64,000 nt of DNA, taken from positions 1 through 64,000 of the IMG/VR virus record IMGVR_UViG_3300013132_000018; one strand, given 5' to 3'. This document shows positions 47,262 through 55,103 of the stretch, piece by piece. The notes below the pieces were generated by a model. It ran no database searches. It was not told the origin of the DNA and saw nothing but the letters and a program-made list of their open reading frames with translations. Made by a program: the position numbers and the translations under genes. How positions within the stretch are numbered: position 1 is the stretch's first letter; every line of letters begins with the position of its first letter. The stretch is from a virus.

Positions 47262-47639
47262 ATGAGCGAAACGACCAAGTTCAAAATGGAGTGCCTGGCC
47301 GAGAATGCGGCGCTGTTCCTGGAATGGCTACGCACGCGCGGCGGGCTGGCGATCTGGGAGAGTGCTGACTTTGGCCGGGCTGGTGAGTCTTGGACAACAC
47401 CTGCCCGGACGGTCTGCGGAAAGGTCATGCAGAAGCCGTATTGGTTCTGCAAATCCGAGCCGAAGCAGATCGTTGCAGATCCGGCCGAGGTGGGCGTGTT
47501 CACGGCGGCGCTGTTCAAGGAGTTTCCGGTGCGGTTGCGTGCTGCCCGAGGTGGATTGGTGTTCAAGCTGCAGGACTCCAGCCAGCGCAGCCTGGACCGG
47601 GTCATGCAGTCGTGTCGCAACAAGCATCCCGGTTGTTAG
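47262..47639 (+). CDS. Hypothetical protein
   Basis: 125 residues. Starts MSETTKFKMECLAENAALFL; the second half has VQKPYWFCK-like and FPVRLRAARGGLVFKL sections. ATG two bases after the previous gene; ends in TAG. No family recognised. Confidence 0.55.
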   Translation: MSETTKFKMECLAENAALFLEWLRTRGGLAIWESADFGRAGESWTTPARTVCGKVMQKPYWFCKSEPKQIVADPAEVGVFTAALFKEFPVRLRAARGGLVFKLQDSSQRSLDRVMQSCRNKHPGC

Positions 47640-47750
47640 GTGTATTGGGAACGTGGCGGCATCGAAATAACGGATCGGCCGGCCATGCGTGTCTATTACG
47701 TCACCGGCGTGAGGCCATTGCTGGAATGGGCGGCAGAGAAAGGATTGTGA
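47640..47750 (+). CDS. Very small protein
   Basis: 36 residues from GTG directly after the previous TAG: ERGGIEITDRPAMRVYYVTG and RPLLEWAAEKGL. The frame is open from stop to stop with coding-like composition, but at this length it is not certain. No function can be suggested. Confidence 0.4.
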   Translation: MYWERGGIEITDRPAMRVYYVTGVRPLLEWAAEKGL

Positions 47751-47753
47751 CTT

Positions 47754-48140
47754 ATGAGAATTCGATTGAGCCAGCAACATGGAGTCGCTCCGATGCTGAC
47801 CTGCTGCCAGTTGTGCGGCGGGGATACGAACGAGTTGCTGTTGTTGGGCGCCAGTGCTGACAAGGTGTGTCGGGAGACGTTCGGCCAGTCTTATAGCGGC
47901 AGCAGTTGCCAGCGCATTCCGCACGGCATCTGCGACAAGTGCAAGGCGATGCTGGACGGCGGCGCTGCGTGCTACATCTGCCCTGAGCGCCAGGCTATCC
48001 TGATGTTCTCCGCGGAGTGCGTCAGCCGCAACGGCTGGCCCGGCGCTGGCAAGGTCTCCCGGCTTCGGCCTGAAGACATGGCGAAGCTGCAGGCGATGGT
48101 GGCTGAAGCGCCGGCACCTGGTGTCGAGCATGCAGCATGA
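47754..48140 (+). CDS. Cys-rich hypothetical protein
   Basis: 128 residues; a later ATG at 47793 is possible. CCQLCGGDTNELLLL, HGICDKCKAM and CYICPERQA give several CxxC pairs, likely two zinc sites. ATG overlaps no neighbour. Ends at TGA overlapping the next ATG. Confidence 0.55.
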   Translation: MRIRLSQQHGVAPMLTCCQLCGGDTNELLLLGASADKVCRETFGQSYSGSSCQRIPHGICDKCKAMLDGGAACYICPERQAILMFSAECVSRNGWPGAGKVSRLRPEDMAKLQAMVAEAPAPGVEHAA

Positions 48141-48508
48141 AGACTACCGCAGAACGGTTCGCGGCCTTGTCGGGTCTGATTCATGGACGCGTGGGCAAGA
48201 CGTCGGCAGGGCTGGGTCTGGTTGACTATCCGGTTATCGAACTGGAGATGGAGCGCGACGATCAGCCGCAATTTCCATCACGTTACGTGATCTTTGCCCT
48301 GCGGCTGGATGATCGACGGGTCTGTTACGAGGTCACACCCATGCTTAAACCCGAGCATGGAGATGCCAGCCAGGATGTCTGGCGTTCGGCGCGCGAGCAC
48401 CAGCGGTTTTGCCGGATCGTCCGCGGCTGGCGTGACTGGCTGCGTCCCCGGCTGCGCAAGCTCGGTCTGCGGCTTGGGAGACGGGTCGAGAGTGTCTATT
48501 TAACATGA
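48137..48508 (+). CDS. Basic hypothetical protein
   Basis: 123 residues. First half strand-rich (VDYPVIELEMERDDQPQFPS), second half strongly basic (CRIVRGWRDWLRPRLRKLGL). Starts with a helical AERFAALSGLIHGR segment. Overlaps the previous stop by 4 bases. Nucleic-acid binding is plausible. Confidence 0.55.
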   Translation: MKTTAERFAALSGLIHGRVGKTSAGLGLVDYPVIELEMERDDQPQFPSRYVIFALRLDDRRVCYEVTPMLKPEHGDASQDVWRSAREHQRFCRIVRGWRDWLRPRLRKLGLRLGRRVESVYLT

Positions 48509-48753
48509 ACAATAGCTTGATGGATCTGGCCCGCCGCCGGGCTTGGGTTTGGCTGCCGGTTTTCCTGGCGGCAGTGCTGATAAACCCGTTTCTCCACGCA
48601 GGCCACCCCTGGAAAGGGCGCAGGGAAAGCCTGGATAGCTGGCGTGAGTATGGCACTGAACTAGCCCTCGGCTTTGCGCTGATCTTCTGGTGGTGCGCAC
48701 TGCTGAGCCTGGCGTGCATCATCAAGATACTCGCGGTCCGCGCTGGACAATGA
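48505..48753 (+). CDS. Two-span membrane protein
   Basis: 82 residues. AWVWLPVFLAAVLINPFL and a second span LALGFALIFWWCALLSLACI (about residues 52-71), separated by a basic loop (HPWKGRRESLDSWREY). Starts on ATG overlapping the previous gene. Probably inner membrane. Confidence 0.65.
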   Translation: MNNSLMDLARRRAWVWLPVFLAAVLINPFLHAGHPWKGRRESLDSWREYGTELALGFALIFWWCALLSLACIIKILAVRAGQ

Positions 48754-48864
48754 CTTTCGGCGCCCCTGCACGGGTGCCGGTAAATACGCGGCAGTCACCT
48801 GGCCGCAACTAGGGCGATAAAGCCCGATGGTGAGGAAAGCCACCCGCTGGGGAGCAATCATCAC
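48754..48864 (+). other. Structured 111-base leader before 48865
   Basis: Contains GCGG...CCGC and GGGC-GATAAA-GCCC hairpins near 48788-48807 and 48813-48826, plus an upstream GGCGCCCC segment. No terminator T run and no clear promoter. It could be a small regulatory RNA or leader, but no known riboswitch pattern is seen. Confidence 0.4.
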
Positions 48865-49065
48865 ATGGCAAGAAAACACAAGGGATCGGTTCGTCACAAC
48901 AGCGTGGTAGCGGCCTACAAGTTCACGCCGCCACCGCGCAGCACCACCCCGCCGGCCGTCATTGCGCCGTCGCATCTGATTTCGGCGCATGCCGACATCA
49001 AGGGTATCACCTTCCGCAGCCTCGGGCGCGGCGGGGTTATCCGTTCGCAGACCCAGGCCTGGTAG
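48865..49065 (+). CDS. Basic small protein
   Basis: 66 residues: MARKHKGSVRHNSVVAAYKF then a Pro-rich stretch and FRSLGRGGVIRSQT at the end. ATG at 48865; followed by a terminator. Possibly a DNA- or RNA-associated small protein; no family recognised. Confidence 0.5.
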   Translation: MARKHKGSVRHNSVVAAYKFTPPPRSTTPPAVIAPSHLISAHADIKGITFRSLGRGGVIRSQTQAW

Positions 49066-49080
49066 GCCGCAACCATCAAC

Positions 49081-49122
49081 GGCTGCCCGGGATCGCGCTG
49101 GCGGTTCCGGGCAGCCGTCTTT
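49081..49122 (+). terminator. Rho-independent terminator
   Basis: GGCTGCCCGG (49081-49090), 16-base loop, CCGGGCAGCC (49107-49116), then GTCTTT. Ten pairs. It lies just before the ATG of the next gene (49123). Confidence 0.75.
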
Positions 49123-49341
49123 ATGTTCAAGATCGAGCACTTTTTTCTGAGCGGCTGGGAGGATGCTGGTTGGATTGAGACGGGTGCGGATGATGCGGAT
49201 CGCCCGTCGCGATTTGCGACTTTGGAGGCGGCCAACCAGGCCATCGACGAGTTTATCGCCGACAGCGTGGCTGCCCATGCTGCAGGGGATTTATCCGCTG
49301 CTTACGACCGCGCGGAGTTCCGGGCGGTTACTGTTGAATGA
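49123..49341 (+). CDS. Conserved phage small protein
   Basis: 72 residues. The sequence FKIEHFFLSGWEDAGW, then ANQAIDEFIADSVAAHAAGD and a final Y.R..F pattern matches a family of short phage proteins of unknown function (FKIEHLF.YGWDDAGW...). Starts directly after a terminator, so it should have its own promoter or be translated from read-through. Confidence 0.65.
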   Translation: MFKIEHFFLSGWEDAGWIETGADDADRPSRFATLEAANQAIDEFIADSVAAHAAGDLSAAYDRAEFRAVTVE

Positions 49342-50261
49342 GCTACCCAATTTTAGATTTTACCTCGCCTGGTCCAGGGCTTGAGCCAGACGCCGACCGG
49401 TCGTCGTTGATGATCGTGCCAGGTCCCAAGGACCTGGTGCTCTACCACTGGAAGGACTTTGAGCATAAGGCACCGCGCGACCGCAGTATTTCGCCCATGA
49501 CTTGGGCGGAGTTCATGGACTTTTGCCAGGAACGCTGCGATCTGCCTTACCAGTGCGTCGATACGGTGTGCTTCAGCGGCGGCAAGCTGCTGGTGGATGC
49601 CTGGTGTGACAACTACAAGTGGGGCCGGGCACGCTCCCGCTACACGCGCGGACTGGTGCCCATGCTGACGCGTGTGTGCGACGCCGGTCTGATTGATCGA
49701 AGTCGGACCCCGGTGTGTCTGGGTAACTGGGCTAATGGCGAGGCGTATGAGCCGCTGGGAACACTGGCCGAGATCGTGGATGACTTGATGTCAGCCCGGA
49801 CGATGGTGCTGTGGCACGGCACCACTTCCCTTAACGCCAAGCGGATCGCCAAGCAGGGGTTCAAGCTGGATACGGTCAGCCTCAACAAGAGCAAGAAAGA
49901 AGCGATCTACTTTTCTGCCTCGGCATTCCGGGCCAGCTATTTTGCCCGTGATGCGGTGGTGCGGCAGCGCAAGCTGTTGAAGAAGGAAGCGCCGGCTGAT
50001 TGGAGCAAGCAGAAGCTGGCGGCTATCGAGCCCTGCGTGATTCGGTGTCTGTTCGATCGTGCTGAGGTGCTGCCGCATCTGCTGCCGGATGACGACTGGT
50101 TATCGCTGGCCAGTCATGAGGGAATTGACCCAGGTCGTGGGTTTGCCAGCCTGGCTGAGTTCGGACAGGTGGCTATGCGGGAAGTGCCAGAACACAGTCG
50201 GGACATCTGGATGTTGGACAAGCTCAGCCACGACCGAGGAGAAATCCGGAATGAAGATTAA
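49338..50261 (+). CDS. ADP-ribosyltransferase-like protein
   Basis: 307 residues. Residues about 150-210 hold VLWHGTTSLNAKRIAKQGF and EAIYFSASAFRASYFARDAV, the HGT and Y-F-S elements of the ART / PARP-type fold. Downstream CVIRCLFDR could supply the third element, but a clear catalytic Glu is not identified. The N-terminal half is unknown. If active it would transfer ADP-ribose to a host or phage target. ATG overlaps the preceding stop by 4 bases. Confidence 0.6.
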   Translation: MSYPILDFTSPGPGLEPDADRSSLMIVPGPKDLVLYHWKDFEHKAPRDRSISPMTWAEFMDFCQERCDLPYQCVDTVCFSGGKLLVDAWCDNYKWGRARSRYTRGLVPMLTRVCDAGLIDRSRTPVCLGNWANGEAYEPLGTLAEIVDDLMSARTMVLWHGTTSLNAKRIAKQGFKLDTVSLNKSKKEAIYFSASAFRASYFARDAVVRQRKLLKKEAPADWSKQKLAAIEPCVIRCLFDRAEVLPHLLPDDDWLSLASHEGIDPGRGFASLAEFGQVAMREVPEHSRDIWMLDKLSHDRGEIRNED

Positions 50262-50517
50262 GTTCGCCGACATAGCCAACGGCACGCGGGTGACGGTCAC
50301 TAACGAACCATGGGGCGCCGATGAGGAAGTGATGCCCAAGGTGGAGGTGTCTGGCGTGCTGGTCCTGGCTGATCCGAGAGATTCGTCTGACTCGCACTTT
50401 GTCCGGGTGAAGGAGGATGGGGACGGCGTGTCCGGGGTGAGCTTCAACTCTGATGATGTGCGGGAGGTGGAGGTGCTACCTAGCGGTAGAATCGTGGTGT
50501 CGCTTCAATTCACATGA
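50251..50517 (+). CDS. Small beta-rich protein
   Basis: 88 residues with GAGGAGAAA 5-10 bases before the ATG, a strong ribosome-binding site. Beta-strand pattern (MKIKFADIANGTRVTVTNEP) and an acidic HFVRVKEDGDGVSG section. Overlaps the previous gene end by 11 bases. No family recognised. Confidence 0.6.
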   Translation: MKIKFADIANGTRVTVTNEPWGADEEVMPKVEVSGVLVLADPRDSSDSHFVRVKEDGDGVSGVSFNSDDVREVEVLPSGRIVVSLQFT

Positions 50518-50762
50518 ACGGATTCATCGTGGTGGTCCGGCCGTATGACGATCTGGCGCTGCTGCCGGACCTCTGGCTGGTGCATGGTCTGGCTACGAAG
50601 CAGCGCCAGGCCAAGTTTGAGCAGGCGTTCAACTCAGCCCTGGCGAAGTGCAAGCAGCGCGACCCGGACGAGTGGAACATCGACGATGTCCGGCGTGAAC
50701 TGCAGGGCTCGCGGCGCTGGGAAATAACAACGCTGGAGACAGGCGTTTCAGTGACCTACTGA
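50514..50762 (+). CDS. Hypothetical protein
   Basis: 82 residues. Starts MNGFIVVVRPYDDLALLPDL and has a basic helix ALAKCKQRDPDEWNIDD. ATG overlaps the previous stop by 4 bases. No family recognised. Confidence 0.5.
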   Translation: MNGFIVVVRPYDDLALLPDLWLVHGLATKQRQAKFEQAFNSALAKCKQRDPDEWNIDDVRRELQGSRRWEITTLETGVSVTY

Positions 50763-50769
50763 GACTGGC

Positions 50770-51105
50770 ATGCCCAACGAGTTTATCTACAACATGGCTA
50801 CTAAAGTCGTGGCGCGGGTGTGGACGTTCGTCTCGGACTCCAACCCCGACAAGGAATACGAGACGCTCCAATACACGGACGCCTCTACGTCCTGCAACTG
50901 CCCAGGCTGGACCCGTCGGGTGACCGCTGACGGCCAGCGCACCTGCAAGCATACCCGGCTGGTGGACCAGGGGCGTGCCGACGCGGTGGCGGTGTCGTCG
51001 CAGAACTATCAGGCGGTGAACCGACCGACCCCATCGGCAGCCAAACCCAAGAGCAAGAAGGCCGAAGGGTTCAGTGAACCAGGCAAGCGGGAGTTTGTGT
51101 TGTGA
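50770..51105 (+). CDS. SWIM-type zinc-finger protein
   Basis: 111 residues. SCNCPGWTRRVTADGQRTCK followed by H fits the SWIM pattern CxC...CxH (about residues 42-62). The C-terminal third is Lys/Pro/Ala-rich (AAKPKSKKAEGF). SWIM domains bind DNA or proteins. Starts on ATG 8 bases after the previous stop. Confidence 0.65.
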   Translation: MPNEFIYNMATKVVARVWTFVSDSNPDKEYETLQYTDASTSCNCPGWTRRVTADGQRTCKHTRLVDQGRADAVAVSSQNYQAVNRPTPSAAKPKSKKAEGFSEPGKREFVL

Positions 51106-51578
51106 AACTGACCGAAGCACAAGAGCGCTGGCTGGCCGCGCTGGAGAGCGAACAGTATGCGCAATACACCGGCGCTCTTTGTCGTGTGGATGATGATGAC
51201 TCCCGCAGCTATTGCTGCCTGGGCGTGGCTGAGATGTCGCTCGGGACCGAGACGGCCGGCCCGGTGGTGAGTGACGGTAAAAGGGTCATGTCGTTCTTGT
51301 CGCGTGACGAGGACGGCGATGTGGAGGATTCGGCACGATGTGCTGTGTTGTCTGAGTCTGTGTGTCGGCTCGGGTTGAGGTCTCCGACAGGGGAGATAGC
51401 ACGGGAACACAAGGACGCATTTGACGCCGCGTTGCTGCGCCACAGTCCTGACCTGCCGTTCAAGGAGCTAAAGCTGGCGGGTTGCCTGGCCAGTCTAAAC
51501 GACAAGGTAAGGCCTCCGTTCAAAACCATCGCAGCGGCCATCCGTGAGGTTCCCGAAGCAGTGTTTGAAGTATGCTAA
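51102..51578 (+). CDS. Cys-motif phage protein, paralogue of 41252
   Basis: 158 residues. YCCLGVAEMSL near residue 45, after an N-terminal helix (LTEAQERWLAALESEQYAQY), is the same block as FCASGVACEL at 41252. Both proteins are 158 residues with a similar second half. Function of the family is unknown. GTG start overlapping the SWIM gene stop. Confidence 0.65.
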   Translation: MKLTEAQERWLAALESEQYAQYTGALCRVDDDDSRSYCCLGVAEMSLGTETAGPVVSDGKRVMSFLSRDEDGDVEDSARCAVLSESVCRLGLRSPTGEIAREHKDAFDAALLRHSPDLPFKELKLAGCLASLNDKVRPPFKTIAAAIREVPEAVFEVC

Positions 51579-52084
51579 AACCAAGTTTGTTCTACACCCG
51601 GCAGCCGCACGACGCGGTGATGTCGTCGAATGAGGCCCAGGTAACGGCCAGGCTGTGCATGAAGTGGCTGATGGAGCAGGGCGATCGCTGGCAGAAGATT
51701 CCTCTGCTGTTGATCAACCGCTTTTACCAGGAGGCTGGCGGCGACCGTAAGCTGTCGATGGATGAGCGGAAGGAGTTTCGCCGCTGGTGCGCCAGTCCCT
51801 GGCGGGCCATGGCGTTCTCGCCGGTTTGGTTGAACCTTGGACTGGACAAGCTGAGCGTCTTCTTCGCGGCAGCACAGCCAGACGAGCTTCAGGCGTTCCT
51901 GGAGTTCCGCCGGCAAGGACTGCATCTGGTCGAGGTGGCCGAATTGGCCCGGCTGGCGCTGGCGGACGGTGACATGTTCGACAGCGCGGCGGATCAGATG
52001 GACTTGTCTGACGCCTACATGAAGAAGGTGCAGACTGGTCTGCATTACTTCTGCGGTCCCGACCATGGACGCCCCTACCGTTAA
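51572..52084 (+). CDS. Hypothetical helical protein
   Basis: 170 residues. Starts MLKPSLFYTRQPHDAVMSSN; helical, with WMEQGDR-like and FLEFRRQGLHLVEVAELARL sections. ATG overlaps the previous stop by 7 bases. No family recognised. Confidence 0.5.
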   Translation: MLKPSLFYTRQPHDAVMSSNEAQVTARLCMKWLMEQGDRWQKIPLLLINRFYQEAGGDRKLSMDERKEFRRWCASPWRAMAFSPVWLNLGLDKLSVFFAAAQPDELQAFLEFRRQGLHLVEVAELARLALADGDMFDSAADQMDLSDAYMKKVQTGLHYFCGPDHGRPYR

Positions 52085-52262
52085 GGAACTGCTGCCGGTC
52101 ATCACGGCGTTTGCCAACCGGCAGCCGATTCAGTTCCGCGAGCGCAAGACGGATGGCCTGGCCAAGCCGGGCCAGTGGGTTGATGTGAATCCCGACACCA
52201 CGCAGTTCAGGCTGACGGAGTATGATCTGCTGGTGAGGGACTGGAGGGTTAAACCTCAATGA
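52065..52262 (+). CDS. Small hypothetical protein
   Basis: 65 residues. ATG inside the end of the previous gene (20 bases overlap). Pattern PVITAFANRQPIQFRERKTD and a strand-like end. No family recognised. Confidence 0.5.
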   Translation: MDAPTVKELLPVITAFANRQPIQFRERKTDGLAKPGQWVDVNPDTTQFRLTEYDLLVRDWRVKPQ

Positions 52263-52489
52263 GCAGAAAGCGCAGTCCAGCGAATAAACGTCGGCCGCGT
52301 GAGCAGGCGTTCAAGGTGGTGTGGGAGCTAGACCTGGTTATGGCGCGGACCCCGCGCGCCGCCGCCGAACAGGCGTTCAAGATCATCCAGGAGCCGGGCA
52401 CGGAGTGCACGGTGTTCCAGGTGCGCGATCAGTCGGGCAAAGTGCACGACATCGATCTGTCGGTTGCGGAAGAAGATACAAGCAAATGA
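52259..52489 (+). CDS. Small basic hypothetical protein
   Basis: 76 residues: MSRKRSPANKRRPREQAFKV then a helix TPRAAAEQAFKIIQEPG and VFQVRDQSGKVHDIDLS, a common small phage protein style. ATG overlaps the previous stop by 4 bases. Function unknown. Confidence 0.55.
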   Translation: MSRKRSPANKRRPREQAFKVVWELDLVMARTPRAAAEQAFKIIQEPGTECTVFQVRDQSGKVHDIDLSVAEEDTSK

Positions 52490-53019
52490 ACAATCCGAAC
52501 GAAGCAGAAAAATCTGGGGCCAAGATGCTGGCCGACATCCAGGTCTGGTTGAAGGCGACCGGGATCGATGCCGCGATGGCGCTTATCGATCTGGTCCGGC
52601 GCGGAGAGATCGGTTCGTCCACGGCGGTTGATCCTGAGCATGGCACCGTGTTTTTGCTGGCCATGGCGCCAGCGAACCGGCTCGGCTCGCTGGCAGGCAT
52701 GCCGACCGGGATCCCGGGTGACACCCTGATTCCGATGCCGGTGGCGCAGCTACTCACGGGCGAACAGGCGCAACAGGTTTCTCAGGCCGGTGCCTCTGGC
52801 CGCATGGTGCTCTTCGATGCCACCGCGGCTACCCGCCAGCCCGCGGCGAATGAGCCGCCTGCGCCGTTCAGCAGCGAGCAGACGCAGGACTGGCGTTACG
52901 AGGTGGCCAACGGTGACACTGTGCTGGGTCTTTCGGAGTGGTGTGCCCATCAGCGGGAGAGCCGTGTCGCAGACAACGCCCAGCCAACGAATGAGCAAAC
53001 CAAGTCCGGACAGCCGTGA
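52486..53019 (+). CDS. Hypothetical protein
   Basis: 177 residues from ATG. Starts MNNPNEAEKSGAKMLADIQV; Ala/Met/Pro-rich middle with GIPGDTLIPMPVAQLLTGEQ; Gln/Asn-rich end. No family recognised. The last 29 bases overlap the next gene. Confidence 0.5.
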   Translation: MNNPNEAEKSGAKMLADIQVWLKATGIDAAMALIDLVRRGEIGSSTAVDPEHGTVFLLAMAPANRLGSLAGMPTGIPGDTLIPMPVAQLLTGEQAQQVSQAGASGRMVLFDATAATRQPAANEPPAPFSSEQTQDWRYEVANGDTVLGLSEWCAHQRESRVADNAQPTNEQTKSGQP

Positions 53020-53554
53020 GCAGATGCAGGAGGTCATGGTCAGGATGCAGGTTTCCCTGACCGTGCCGGCTCGGCTGTCCACCGACGAAGTTCGCCGGCT
53101 GGTGCAGCGGGGGCTGAACGGAATGTTTCCGGCTTACCACCGCCACTACCACCGGACGCAGTTCGCCGAGGAGGCCGACATCTACCGTCCGGAGACGGCC
53201 CACACGCGCTGGCACGAGGTGTTCCAGGCGGCAGAAGCAGGCCAGGACTGTTCGCTTACCCTGACGGAGGCCCTGGAGGCCCTGCGTCGTCCGCTGTCGA
53301 TTACGGCCGCAGAGTGGCCAGCCGGCACGTCTTTGACGGATGCCTGCCGCAAGGTGGAGAATCAACGGCTGCAGATGTGGCAGCATGTCATGGACACGCT
53401 GGGCGAGGCGCTGCCGTCGGTCTGGGAAACCATGCCGGGTGAGGCGGCGCGCTGCGTGTTTGTGGGCACCATGCAAGAGGTCAAGGAGTTCCTGGCAGGG
53501 CTTACTCCCCGAGAGGGAGCAAAGTTGGAGATCAGGCACAAAGGGACAGCGTAA
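52991..53554 (+). CDS. Hypothetical protein
   Basis: 187 residues from ATG. A YHRHYHRTQF histidine cluster near residue 50, then WHEVFQAAEAGQDCSLTLTE and a C-terminal KEFLAGLTPREGAKL segment. No family recognised. Confidence 0.55.
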   Translation: MSKPSPDSREQMQEVMVRMQVSLTVPARLSTDEVRRLVQRGLNGMFPAYHRHYHRTQFAEEADIYRPETAHTRWHEVFQAAEAGQDCSLTLTEALEALRRPLSITAAEWPAGTSLTDACRKVENQRLQMWQHVMDTLGEALPSVWETMPGEAARCVFVGTMQEVKEFLAGLTPREGAKLEIRHKGTA

Positions 53555-53555
53555 C

Positions 53556-53864
53556 ATGAGCAAACCAACAGTCAGGTCGGTGAAGATGTGGGCGCCGGTT
53601 ATCTGGAACGGCAAGAAGCGCGAGCCGGACTTCTCCACGCTCAGCCGCCGGCGCAAGGACGCCGAGCAGGTCAGCAATTATCCGCCGGTCCAGGTGGTGG
53701 TGCAGTGGGACGGCAAGATCGGCGGCTCCAGCTTCGTCACCCGGGTGATCTGGGTGCATCAGGTCGAGCTTGCCTTTGCCGGCGGCGAGAAGTTCCTGGG
53801 TATTGAGGCGGTGTGTCGCGGGCCGGTTGACCTGGGTCGCGGGGTCGCGGGGTCAAGGGGCTGA
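53556..53864 (+). CDS. Hypothetical protein
   Basis: 102 residues. Starts MSKPTVRSVKMWAPVIWNGK; a basic RRRKDAEQVS stretch and a strand-rich end FVTRVIWVHQVELAFAGGEK. One base after the previous stop. No family recognised. Confidence 0.5.
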   Translation: MSKPTVRSVKMWAPVIWNGKKREPDFSTLSRRRKDAEQVSNYPPVQVVVQWDGKIGGSSFVTRVIWVHQVELAFAGGEKFLGIEAVCRGPVDLGRGVAGSRG

Positions 53865-54079
53865 TGGTGCGCAGTCCCATTACCGGCCAGGAGTATGTGG
53901 TCGAGGCTTCGGCGGGCGGCCTCGTCGGCACTTCTGTGGCTGTCATCAAGGCGGCTCTGGCGGGATGCAGCCGGGCTGAGGTCAAGGCGCAGCTTGCCAA
54001 AGGCCGGGAGCAGTTGCAGCGGGTCAGCCTGGCCGGCACGCCGGAGTTTTGGTGGGCGGTGGAGAAGATCGTTGGGTGA
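53864..54079 (+). CDS. Small hypothetical protein
   Basis: 71 residues: SPITGQEYVVEASAGGLVGT then a helix KAALAGCSRAEVKAQLAKGR. ATG shares its first base with the end of the previous gene. Last gene before a long non-coding stretch. Confidence 0.5.
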   Translation: MVRSPITGQEYVVEASAGGLVGTSVAVIKAALAGCSRAEVKAQLAKGREQLQRVSLAGTPEFWWAVEKIVG

Positions 54080-54496
54080 TGGCGAGGCAGCGGCAGGTTC
54101 TGTTGCTCATTGGTAAGGTCCGTTAATGTCCGGCGCTGTGGAGTAAAGTGACGGTGAGGCTGGGCTGGGTCACGCATGGTGTTGGTATCGTCCCGATAGG
54201 TTACGTTCAGCAAGGTAGCGTGAAGGTGCAGCGCCGGTATGTCGGCGCCTGGTTTGATCTGGTCTTGCGCAGGTGGTGATCCGTAGCGTCAGGTGAAGTT
54301 TCGTCCGGGTGTGGCTCGTCAATGTCGCGCACTGTTCAGCGAAGGCACTGTGGATCTGGGCCTCGTTCTGTGGCGGTGTTGTGTTGTCCCGTGAGGTTTC
54401 GTATTGGTGCGGTAATGCACGCCTCGGCGCAGTGCCGGCAGGCTACGGTTAGGCCGGGCAATACAAGGCAACGCTTAGCAAAGGTTCAGCAACGCA
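54080..54496 (+). other. Gene-poor stretch in otherwise packed DNA
   Basis: 417 bases with no recognised gene apart from a possible 43-residue frame. Several short GTG-started frames (VKFRPGVARQCRALFSEG type; VRFRIGAVMHASAQCRQATV type) look vaguely similar, which could be decayed gene remnants. No strong hairpin or promoter pair seen. Confidence 0.45.
54148..54279 (+). CDS. Possible very small protein
   Basis: 43 residues from GTG, with GGAG upstream. Basic and aromatic pattern: VTHGVGIVPIGYVQQGSVKV then RRYVGAWFDLVLRRW. It is in a region with no other gene, and its composition is only moderately coding-like; a spurious frame remains possible. Confidence 0.35.
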   Translation: MTVRLGWVTHGVGIVPIGYVQQGSVKVQRRYVGAWFDLVLRRW

Positions 54497-54796
54497 ATGA
54501 GCATATTCAATCCCAACGCACTCCCAGACCGGTCACCGATGGCCGCCATCCGGCCTGAGCACTGGCCGGAAACGCTGGCCGAGTTGTCCTGCCATGACGT
54601 GGTCGTGAACTCGGTGCTGCAGGCCAGCGGCCCGCATTATGCAAACCTGTCGGAGCAGGAATCACTGCGGCTGATGGTGGTGCTGATGGCGCAGCGGCAT
54701 CAGCATGTGCTGGCGGAAGCCATAACGCAGGAATTCAAACGTGCTCCGCAGCCAATCGTGCTACCCCACAAACGAGATGATCAGAAAGTTCGGTGA
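54497..54796 (+). CDS. Hypothetical protein
   Basis: 99 residues. Starts MSIFNPNALPDRSPMAAIRP; LSEQESLRLMVVLMAQRHQH and a basic end. First gene after a gene-poor gap. No family recognised. Confidence 0.55.
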   Translation: MSIFNPNALPDRSPMAAIRPEHWPETLAELSCHDVVVNSVLQASGPHYANLSEQESLRLMVVLMAQRHQHVLAEAITQEFKRAPQPIVLPHKRDDQKVR

Positions 54797-55103
54797 AGGA
54801 CTCAGCACCCGGCGCGAGACGCACGAGGAACTGGGCGGCGGCTACGGACCAGACAAGCACAAACCGCTGGTGGCGGAGTTCATCGCCAACGACCAGGTGC
54901 AGATCTGGCCCAAGCGTTCCAGCCGCAAAGTGCAGATCGGCCTGCTGGATCTCTACGCCATTATCGTGCGCAAGAACGCCAACCTGGCCACCCTGGAGAA
55001 GGCGCGGGATCGGAAAGCTAAAAAGGAGAGCCAGCGAAAGGCGCGGCAGATTGCCGCCGCGGATCGACGGCTGCGCAAGGCGGCCAAAACAAACCTATGT
55101 TGA
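54777..55103 (+). CDS. Basic coiled-coil-tailed protein
   Basis: 108 residues. Globular first half (FGEGLSTRRETHEELGG), then a very basic helix EKARDRKAKKESQRKARQ and AADRRLRKAAKTNLC at the end. DNA or RNA binding is plausible. ATG inside the previous gene (20 bases). Confidence 0.55.
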   Translation: MIRKFGEGLSTRRETHEELGGGYGPDKHKPLVAEFIANDQVQIWPKRSSRKVQIGLLDLYAIIVRKNANLATLEKARDRKAKKESQRKARQIAAADRRLRKAAKTNLC

